Below, in pieces: positions 26,146 through 32,498 of a stretch of 32,498 nucleotides of DNA. This stretch comes from Campylobacteraceae bacterium (lineage in GTDB: Bacteria > Campylobacterota > Campylobacteria > Campylobacterales > Campylobacteraceae). The position numbers were made by a program, and so were the translations under genes. The stretch covers positions 1-32,498 of the forward strand of contig JAISQB010000012.1 in assembly GCA_031274495.1 (NCBI GenBank), in the 5' to 3' direction. Below the pieces are notes generated by a model. It was not told the DNA's origin. It saw only the letters and a program-made list of their open reading frames with translations, and ran no database searches. The number at the start of each line of letters is the position of its first letter. Positions within the stretch are counted from its first letter, which is position 1.

Positions 26146-26617
26146 AAACGAACACGGTAAAGTACATAATAGCCCTATTACGATTATAAGCGCGGTAGTC
26201 GACATCGCAGCCTGTCCCGCAAGCAAAACTATTGCTGCAACGAGCATAAAAGGGACAACAACAAAATACCTTAGCGAAGCGGAGGGCGACCTATTTACCT
26301 TTTATAGCACACATCCTACATTTGCCGGGGCGGGATATGCGTGTCGGAGTAAAAGTTTAACATCTCATCGGTTATGATGCCCTCCGCGTTCCGGGGCGGG
26401 ATATGCGTGTCGGAGTAAAAGGGCGTATGGCGAGTATTTTATCCGTTGCGCAGGTGTCGGCTACGAAAAGGGAGCTATATACGCTTACTCTGAAGATGAG
26501 CGGGAGTACAAACTGCAAGGCGTGTCGAGCTTAACTTTTGCGGCACACGGAGCAATACCCACATACGACGGCAGCGTAGCAACAGATGCAATATACAGAG
26601 CTTTCAATGTAGATTAA
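26142..26617 (+). pseudogene. Decayed gene, possibly a small phage lipoprotein (frameshift plus in-frame TGA)
   Basis: ATG at 26142 (ATGA overlap with nuclease): MKTNTVKYIIALL.., then continuity in another frame ..TIISAVVDIAACPASKTIAATSIKGTTTKYLSEAEGDLFTFYSTHPTFAGAGYACRSKSLTSHRL*CPPRSGAGYACRSKRAYGEYFIRCAGVGYEKGAIYAYSEDEREYKLQ...AFNVD*; TGA at 26375. Confidence 0.55.
26325..26421. repeat. 31-bp perfect direct repeat, 66-bp offset
   Basis: CCGGGGCGGGATATGCGTGTCGGAGTAAAAG at 26325-26355 and 26391-26421. Confidence 0.9.
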
Positions 26618-26863
26618 TAAGCAAAAACCTGCCTTTTAATTATCATCCGTTTTCAAACAGCTATATACCCTTTTAAAATGCTTTTAACCCTTTTTAAAAT
26701 CGTTTAAAAGGGTTGAGAGAGTACAAACCCTTACCCGAGATACTAAAAGGGTTTACAAGCTCTTTACGGCTTAATCCGAAAATAGAAAGTGGTTTGATTT
26801 CGGAAACAGTGCTTTACTATCAACTACAACTCCTGCAACATTTACAACTTCCCTTATTTTATA

Positions 26864-27292
26864 TTATTTGCCTGTTTCTACTGTCACATCTAAGGTGCGC
26901 TCATAAACAACTAAATATCCTATACCGCAAATGCCATCTTGCAGCTTTTTTAGGGTGCGCTGCTTAGGATATTCGCTTATTCCCGCACATTGGAATGTAA
27001 GAAACTTCGCATCTATCTTCTCTATTAGTTGTATAAGCTCGGATTTAGCTTTTTGTCTGTGAGCAGAGCTGTTGGAGGTAGTAGCGGATACGAAATAGAG
27101 GCTGTATTCCACGCGCTTTTTGAATTGGTGCTCCCAAGTATCACCTTTTAAGTCGTAGAAAATTATCTGCTTGCTGTCATTAATAATGCCCTCCATCGTC
27201 TCAGCACTATCAAGCTCCCCCAAATATGGTCGAATTTCTGCATCTGCTGTTTCCAAATGCACCCTAAAAGCAGTCTCAAACTCGCTTATCAC
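26864..27292 (-). CDS. Hypothetical phage protein, possibly Mu gp37/DUF1834-like
   Basis: 142 aa minus-strand ORF MISEFETAFRVHLETADAEIRPYLGELDSAETMEGIINDSKQIIFYDLKGDTWEHQFKKRVEYSLYFVSATTSNSSAHRQKAKSELIQLIEKID. Family assignment is a guess. Confidence 0.45.
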   Translation of the reverse strand: MISEFETAFRVHLETADAEIRPYLGELDSAETMEGIINDSKQIIFYDLKGDTWEHQFKKRVEYSLYFVSATTSNSSAHRQKAKSELIQLIEKIDAKFLTFQCAGISEYPKQRTLKKLQDGICGIGYLVVYERTLDVTVETGK

Positions 27293-27337
27293 GCTATTCC
27301 TTATAACTTTTTTGCAACATTAACTTAAAAGCACGCA

Positions 27338-27421
27338 CAAAATCTAATATCAAATCTATTTTAGATTTTTAGAGAAAATTTCTCTTCGAGATTTATAGAA
27401 TAGATTTGATATTAGATTTTG
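27338..27421. repeat. 23-bp perfect inverted repeat between divergent genes
   Basis: CAAAATCTAATATCAAATCTATT (27338-27360) / AATAGATTTGATATTAGATTTTG (27399-27421), with inner palindrome AGAGAAAATTTCTCT. Confidence 0.9.
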
Positions 27422-27468
27422 CATCCGCCTTTGCATTATGCTTACGAAAAATTTATAAGGCTTACGGG

Positions 27469-27825
27469 ATGCAAGGGCAGATAACAAAACACTTTAACGC
27501 CTCCGAATTTACCTGCAGGTGCGGGTGCGGTTTGAACAATATAAGCCTCCTCCTTGTAGAGAAATTGGAACGCGCACGGGTTGCTTGCGGATGTAAGTTT
27601 ATTATTACTTCAGGCTGCCGCTGCGAAAAGCATAACACTAAGGTAGGCGGCGTTGAAAACAGTGCACACCTTAAGGGCTACGCTGTAGATATTGCACTTC
27701 CGCAGATTGATAGAGTGGTAATTATCTTAGCGCTCAGAAAAGAGTTTAATCGTATAGGCATAGGCAAAACATTTATACATGTAGACATAGATCCTGCTTT
27801 GCCGATTGCGGAGTGGAGGTACTAA
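27469..27825 (+). CDS. Peptidase M15-family endolysin
   Basis: KHFNASEFTCRCGCG...KFIITSGCRCEKHNTKVGGVENSAHLKGYAVDIALP...GIGKTFIHVDIDP; zinc ligands of M15. Start at 27469 preferred over TTG 27406. Confidence 0.85.
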   Translation: MQGQITKHFNASEFTCRCGCGLNNISLLLVEKLERARVACGCKFIITSGCRCEKHNTKVGGVENSAHLKGYAVDIALPQIDRVVIILALRKEFNRIGIGKTFIHVDIDPALPIAEWRY

Positions 27826-27826
27826 G

Positions 27827-28189
27827 ATGTTTAACGTAAGAGCTATTATGGTTATGGTTGTAAGCTCGTTTTCCATCATCTTGCCCATAATAGTTGGATT
27901 TTACAGCAGGGGCAAAACTATAGACACTCTTAACGTGCAAGCAAACGCAAGCGCACAAGCTTATGCCCTGTGCGAACAAAAAACCAATCTCCTATTAAGA
28001 GAGACAGCCCTCCAAAACGCCGCCATTGAGGCGCAAAAAATCGACATGCAAAACGCCGCCGCCGACCTTTTACGTGAGCGCACGAAAATGATGGCAAAGT
28101 GGCAAGTGGTCGACAACGCGACTGCTTGTGAAGAAAAAATAACACAGATAGATACGCTGCAAAAGAGCTTTTTTAAGGAACGGCAGTGA
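27827..28189 (+). CDS. Rz-like inner-membrane spanin candidate
   Basis: N-terminal TM (IMVMVVSSFSIILPIIVGFY) followed by a helical, Ala/Gln-rich domain; between endolysin and a lipoprotein. Confidence 0.5.
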   Translation: MFNVRAIMVMVVSSFSIILPIIVGFYSRGKTIDTLNVQANASAQAYALCEQKTNLLLRETALQNAAIEAQKIDMQNAAADLLRERTKMMAKWQVVDNATACEEKITQIDTLQKSFFKERQ

Positions 28190-28536
28190 GTAAGTTTTTC
28201 ACAACGGCAAAAACCCCAAAGAGGTCAAAAATGCAGACAAAAAACGCAAAAAATCGACTTCTTAAGCTCTTTAGAGAGGTTTTAATTGCAGCAGGTATGG
28301 CTTTGGCATCTGTAATATTGTTTGCGTTTATTTCGTTTGCGTTTTCCGGATGCGCGACAAAAGAGTATATCGAAGTTGTAAAGACAGTAGAGGTAAAAAC
28401 GCCCGTGCGTTGCGATTTGCCAACCCCGAAACTTGCGCAATATAACAACACCTCTGCTATAAAAAACGAGGCAAATATTTATATATACACAGAAACTCTT
28501 GAGGCTACTCTAAGAGCGTGTAAGGGGCAAAAATGA
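28186..28536 (+). CDS. Rz1-like outer-membrane spanin lipoprotein candidate
   Basis: Hydrophobic segment plus lipobox FAFSGCATKEYIEVVKTVEVKTPVRCDLP; overlaps the preceding gene by ATGA-type coupling. Confidence 0.5.
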   Translation: MSKFFTTAKTPKRSKMQTKNAKNRLLKLFREVLIAAGMALASVILFAFISFAFSGCATKEYIEVVKTVEVKTPVRCDLPTPKLAQYNNTSAIKNEANIYIYTETLEATLRACKGQK

Positions 28537-28847
28537 ATGCATTCTTAGACAAGCTCGGCTTTTGGGTCTGGTTTTTTACGATAGCAATGGTAGGGGCTAT
28601 TGTCTCTATCATCACAAAAGCGGACTTTAGCGGCTTGGATAAAAAAAGCAAGCTGCGCAAGATAACGGCGGGCATTTTGGCGAGTATGTTCGTAGCTTAC
28701 ATAGTCTTTGAGCTTACGCTATATTTTTTCGGAGCTGAGAGGTTTTCCGTGGCTTGCGCGGGAATAGCAAGTTACATGGGAACGGACGCTTTAGTAGCTC
28801 TTACGAATGTGTTTATTACATTAATTATAAGGAATAAAAATATATGA
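28533..28847 (+). CDS. Phage holin (LydA/holin superfamily III-like)
   Basis: 104 aa, three hydrophobic segments, LDKLGFWVWFFTIAMVGAIVSIITKADFSGLDKKSKLRKITAGILASMFVAYIVFELTLYFFG...SYMGTDALVAL. Confidence 0.75.
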   Translation: MNAFLDKLGFWVWFFTIAMVGAIVSIITKADFSGLDKKSKLRKITAGILASMFVAYIVFELTLYFFGAERFSVACAGIASYMGTDALVALTNVFITLIIRNKNI

Positions 28848-29497
28848 ATAACTTAGCGCGATTTGGAACAATAACGGAAGTGCAAGGAGAAAAAGCAAGG
28901 GTAAAACTTGCCGAAAAGCTTGTTACCGACTTCCTTCCTGTTGTGCAGTTTGCAAACTCTTTTAAGCAAAAATGGGAACCTATCCGCCCGGGCGAGCAGT
29001 GCTTTGTATTGCCGAACTTAGGTGATATAAACGCCGGACTTATTATAAGAGGTGTCTATTTTACCGCACTTTCTGCGCCATCTACAAGCGAAAATGAGGA
29101 GGTAACAACCTACACGGACGGCACAACTATCTCCTACAACACAGAGGCGAAAGTGCTTAATGTTTCTCTTGCGGGCAATGCGACTATTAATGTTGCGAGT
29201 GACGCAAACATAACAGTTGGAGGCAACCTTAGCGTTAAGGCGGCAACGGCAAATATAGAATGCCCCGCAACCGCAATAAAGGGCAATGTAACAGTAGAGG
29301 GCATCGTAACAGCTGCAAGCGTTGTAGGTGCAACCGTAACCGTAGGCACGGGTGCAAACGCATCTAAACTTACATCTGCCGGCGGAGAGTTTACGATAGA
29401 GGGCAATCTTAAGGCAACGGGCAATGTCAAATCCGGCAACATCGTATCCGATAAATGGGGCGCACTCCGCACACAAGCTCCGTATGGAGGCGCATAA
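28844..29497 (+). CDS. Baseplate assembly protein V (P2 gpV/Mu gp45-like)
   Basis: RFGTITEVQGEKARVKLAEKLVTDFLPVVQFA...KQKWEPIRPGEQCFVLPNLGD; C-terminal beta-repeat region. Confidence 0.85.
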   Translation: MNNLARFGTITEVQGEKARVKLAEKLVTDFLPVVQFANSFKQKWEPIRPGEQCFVLPNLGDINAGLIIRGVYFTALSAPSTSENEEVTTYTDGTTISYNTEAKVLNVSLAGNATINVASDANITVGGNLSVKAATANIECPATAIKGNVTVEGIVTAASVVGATVTVGTGANASKLTSAGGEFTIEGNLKATGNVKSGNIVSDKWGALRTQAPYGGA

Positions 29498-29778
29498 TGT
29501 ACTTTGTATCCATACGAGAAAGCATCCAAGACATACTTATAACACCTATCGGCAGCAGAGTAATGCTACCCGAGTACGGTAGCCGCCTTTTTGAGCTTAC
29601 CGATAGAAAAATTGACGATGAATTCAGAGCGGATTTGACGACTTATGTTGCAGAAGCGATAGAGAGATGGGAGCCGAGAGTGCGTGTAAAAGAGGTGAGA
29701 TATAACTCTCTTGTAAACAGCAAGTTTAACTTTTCCATAGTGCTGGATAATAATACAACAGTGGAGGTAGCCGCATGA
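29497..29778 (+). CDS. GPW/gp25 family baseplate protein
   Basis: IRESIQDILITPIGSRVMLPEYGSRLFELTDRKID. Confidence 0.9.
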   Translation: MYFVSIRESIQDILITPIGSRVMLPEYGSRLFELTDRKIDDEFRADLTTYVAEAIERWEPRVRVKEVRYNSLVNSKFNFSIVLDNNTTVEVAA

Positions 29779-30854
29779 GCTTTTTAACCAATCTCCCCAA
29801 GCCCGAAATTATTGAAAACATTAATTACGAGGCAACTAAACAAGATATTGTAGATAAATTTCGGGCGCAATTTCCCGATTATGAATTGCTGGAGAGCGAT
29901 CCTTACATAAGCGTGCTTGAGGCGATAGCGTACCGCAAAGTCCTATTAAAAAACAGGATTAATGACAGCATATACAGCATGCTGATTAACTACGCAACGG
30001 GCGCAGATCTCGATAACCTTGCAGCGCTCTACGGTGTGGCAAGACTACAAGGCACGAAGCCGCAGGCGCAAGTAAATTTTAGCCTCACGATTGCACTTAG
30101 TACGGATGTAACTATCCCCGCGGGCACGATATTTCGCTCCGATAGGGGAGACATTTCGACGCTTAAGAGCAGTGTAACTATCCCTGCAGGAGAGACAACG
30201 GCGTTTGGAATACTTATCTTAGAAGAGTATACAAAACAGAGTGCCGTAAAAACAGAATATATTCAAAATCCGCTCCCTTTTGTCATCAAGGCTTCGCAGC
30301 CCGACTCCTACATAGGCGGCGCGCCCGTAGAGAGTGACGATGCGTTCCGCGAGCGAGCTATCCTATCCTTAGATAGGTTTTCTACAGCCGGGTCTGTGCA
30401 GGCATACAAGTATTACACGCTTACGGCTAACGCGAAGATAGAGGAGGCGGCGGTAACAACACCTGCGGCAGGTACCGTTAAAGTGTTTATTAAGGTAAGC
30501 GATGATGCAGATGTTAAGGCAGATGTACTTGCTGCCCTTAACGCCGATAAAGTTAGACCATTGACAGACCTTGTAGAAGTTGATATGGCAGAGCAACAAG
30601 AGCTTAAAGTAGAGGCAACTTTAGAGTTGTTAGACATATCCCGACAAGCGGAAATCGACGCGAAGATAAGGGCAAGTACTAAGCGTTTTGCACTCGGGGA
30701 AGATGTAAATCTCAGCTACCTGTATAAGACTTTACACCAAGAGGGCGTTTATCGTGTAATTTTAACAAATCCGGACGCAGACAAAATAGCGGCGGACAAC
30801 AAATTTTACGAGATAACAGAATGGCGATTAACCTATCAGGAGGCGACATGGTAG
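29775..30854 (+). CDS. Baseplate assembly protein J (gpJ)
   Basis: DPYISVLEAIAYRKVLLKNRINDSIYSMLINYATGADLDNLAALYGVAR; ESDDAFRERAILSLDRFSTAGSVQAYKYYTLTA. Confidence 0.92.
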   Translation: MSFLTNLPKPEIIENINYEATKQDIVDKFRAQFPDYELLESDPYISVLEAIAYRKVLLKNRINDSIYSMLINYATGADLDNLAALYGVARLQGTKPQAQVNFSLTIALSTDVTIPAGTIFRSDRGDISTLKSSVTIPAGETTAFGILILEEYTKQSAVKTEYIQNPLPFVIKASQPDSYIGGAPVESDDAFRERAILSLDRFSTAGSVQAYKYYTLTANAKIEEAAVTTPAAGTVKVFIKVSDDADVKADVLAALNADKVRPLTDLVEVDMAEQQELKVEATLELLDISRQAEIDAKIRASTKRFALGEDVNLSYLYKTLHQEGVYRVILTNPDADKIAADNKFYEITEWRLTYQEATW

Positions 30855-31477
30855 AGACACTATTACCCGCACATAAAAGCGCGATAGAAAAAGCCTTAGA
30901 CATCCTTGCAAAAGAGGAGTTTGAAAGTATAGACTTAAGCGCCATATCTATCTTGCCCGCTACCTGCCCCGCAAAGATTTTGCCGCACCTTGCGGAGAGT
31001 TTTGATGTGGATATTGCGGGGCTTAACGAGGCGGAAACAAGAGAGTTGCTGCAAGATGCATTTTTGCTGCACTATTACGCAGGCACGCCTTACTCTATCA
31101 ACCGAGCTCTTGCGATTATATTTGCGGAAGCAAAGGCGCAGGAGTGGTTCGATTATGGCGGTGAGGCGTATTATTTCCGCATTTTAATTAACTCCGGCTT
31201 TGATATTACGGGGATAAATCAGGAGCTCTTCGCAAGGCTTATCAAAACGGCAAACCGATATAAAAATGCAAGGAGTCTTATCGATAAGTTCTTGATAGAC
31301 GCTGAAATTAAGGGCAACATTTACATAGGAAGCGCAGCACAAAGCGGCATAACAACAACTATCTACCCCTCTAACTCTGCGGATATTCTTACAGAGGGTG
31401 AGATATTTTTCGCCGGTGTGGTGCACACAGCATATAACATAACAATAGAGGCAGACAAGCAATGGATTACAATATAA
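30848..31477 (+). CDS. Phage tail protein I (gpI)
   Basis: VETLLPAHKSAIEKALDILAKEEF...LPATCPAKILPHLAESFDVD...TPYSINRALAII; RBS AGGAGG before ATG 30848. Confidence 0.87.
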   Translation: MVETLLPAHKSAIEKALDILAKEEFESIDLSAISILPATCPAKILPHLAESFDVDIAGLNEAETRELLQDAFLLHYYAGTPYSINRALAIIFAEAKAQEWFDYGGEAYYFRILINSGFDITGINQELFARLIKTANRYKNARSLIDKFLIDAEIKGNIYIGSAAQSGITTTIYPSNSADILTEGEIFFAGVVHTAYNITIEADKQWITI

Positions 31478-32498
31478 TTTTAACAGATAAAGGTAAGGCA
31501 AAAATAGCGGCTGCGATAGCAAACAGCACAACTATAGAGCTTAAAAAGATAGCTTTCGGAGATGGCAACGGTAGTGTCTATATGCCTACAGCAACCGCTA
31601 CGGCACTAAAAAAGAAGAAGTACGCAACCGACCTAAACAGTGTAACAATCCACCCCGACAACAAAAACTGGATTGTCTGCGAGGGCTACATCCCCACAGA
31701 TGAGGGGGATTTTTGGATTAGAGAGATCGGTGTGTTTGACGAGGCGGGTGATCTTATCGCTATAGGAAATTACCCCGAGACTTACAAACCTCTGCTTACT
31801 TTAGGCATAGGTACAGACCTTGTACTTAGGGTAGTTATGGAGGTCTCCGACGCCTCAGTAGTTAATCTCACAATCGACCCCTCTCTCACTATGGCAACGC
31901 AAGAGTGGGTAAAAGAGGAGATAAAAAAGAATCCGAGCGGCACATATATAGGTATGCTCAGCAGCTCTACACGCCGAGATCTTCCTGCAGGCTGGATCCG
32001 CTTAGACGGCGCGACCTACACGCAAGAGACTTTCCCGCAGTTTTATGCATTGCTTGAGGGCGGGAAATTTCCTACCTGCACGGCAGCGCAATACAGTAGT
32101 TATCTCTCCACACAAAAGGGGAGCTGCGGATTTTTTGTACTTGATACAAGCGCAAAAACCTTCAGAGTACCTACAATAACAGACGGCGCAGCTCTTACGC
32201 AAGCTCTTACAACAGGGGAGCTTACCAAGTTTTATGAAGGCGCGATAGAAAACATTAAGGGCTTCTTTGAGGCGCAGACTTATCCAGGCTGCGATAATGT
32301 AGATGGGCAGCTATTCCGTAAGACTTACGCAGGCAGAGCTAATCGAAACACGAATGATACAAGCTATAGATTTGACTTCGACGCTTCCAGAGTTGTAGCT
32401 ACCGCCTCAGAAACACGCACAAGGCAGATACGCTACCCATTTGTTATGTGCATCGCTCACGCAGGAGAAAAAGAGGTAAGCGAAGTAATTTGGAACGG
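31462..32498 (+). CDS. Phage tail-collar fibre protein (gpH-like, partial, runs off window)
   Basis: Manual translation: MDYNIILTDKGKAKIAAAIANSTTIELKKIAFGDGNGSVYMPTATATALKKKKYATDLNSVTIHPDNKNWIVCEGYIPTDEGDFWIREIGVFDEAGDLIAIGNYPETYKP...GTDLVLRVVMEV...; open to the window end. Confidence 0.88.
   Translation, partial: MDYNIILTDKGKAKIAAAIANSTTIELKKIAFGDGNGSVYMPTATATALKKKKYATDLNSVTIHPDNKNWIVCEGYIPTDEGDFWIREIGVFDEAGDLIAIGNYPETYKPLLTLGIGTDLVLRVVMEVSDASVVNLTIDPSLTMATQEWVKEEIKKNPSGTYIGMLSSSTRRDLPAGWIRLDGATYTQETFPQFYALLEGGKFPTCTAAQYSSYLSTQKGSCGFFVLDTSAKTFRVPTITDGAALTQALTTGELTKFYEGAIENIKGFFEAQTYPGCDNVDGQLFRKTYAGRANRNTNDTSYRFDFDASRVVATASETRTRQIRYPFVMCIAHAGEKEVSEVIWN

Larger units (their letters stand above)
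17411..32498. mobile_element. Mu-like transposable prophage, left portion (right end outside window)
   Basis: Repressor divergent from MuA/MuB, DUF3164, GemA, Mor-like activator, lysis cassette and baseplate V-W-J-I-tail fibre. Left boundary inferred from transposase-site-like repeats at 17411-17535 and the intact host terminator just before them. Confidence 0.85.

Noticed and set aside
18722-26377. Global TGA recoding (Trp/Gly) or selenocysteine as the explanation of two in-frame TGAs
   Set aside because: Many confident genes in the window terminate at TGA (permease, 75-aa Ner-position gene, nuclease), tryptophan is encoded by TGG throughout, and no SECIS-like context was evident; local mutation is simpler.
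26713-26967. 84-aa plus-strand ORF
   Set aside because: No clear RBS; its 3' half is antisense to the minus-strand 142-aa ORF and the composition is Leu/Gln/His-rich; insufficient support.
29018-29529. Minus-strand ORFs of 152 and 131 aa in the gpV region
   Set aside because: Antisense to gpV, a convincing baseplate gene; Cys/Tyr-rich composition typical of shadow frames.
1-32498. tRNA or rRNA genes
   Set aside because: No cloverleaf/CCA-ended or rRNA-like segments were recognised on either strand, including at the inferred prophage boundary.

Overview
The window has a host chromosomal segment (about 1-17410) followed by the left part of a Mu-like transposable prophage (about 17411 to past 32498; right end not in window). 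Gene content and style suggest an epsilonproteobacterial/Campylobacter-like host, which is inference only. Host genes: a membrane-anchored PstS-like binding protein (partial), an LpoB/YcfL/COG3014 lipoprotein cluster, an amino-acid permease, CCA nucleotidyltransferase, a TlpA-like lipoprotein, ClpS-ClpA, a CmeABC/AcrAB-TolC-type RND efflux operon with a CmeR-box-like palindrome, and a GLUG/InlB-B-repeat surface lipoprotein. Prophage genes: S24 repressor, Ner-position small ORF, MuA and MuB, small membrane ORFs, DUF3164, a RepA-like RecA-fold ATPase, GemA, a Mor-like activator, a secreted thermonuclease moron, a decayed lipoprotein-like gene, an M15 endolysin, spanin-like pair, holin, and P2/Mu-type baseplate/tail genes V-W-J-I-H. 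The most interesting non-coding signals are in the immunity region: a consensus promoter whose 17-bp spacer is almost entirely a perfect 18-bp palindrome, followed by a structured leader that ends in a terminator-like hairpin. Other notable signals are GTGCTT-core repeats at the inferred prophage left end, a 23-bp perfect inverted repeat upstream of the lysis/tail operon, and an overprinted 34-aa transmembrane ORF. All calls were made by eye; no database search was run.
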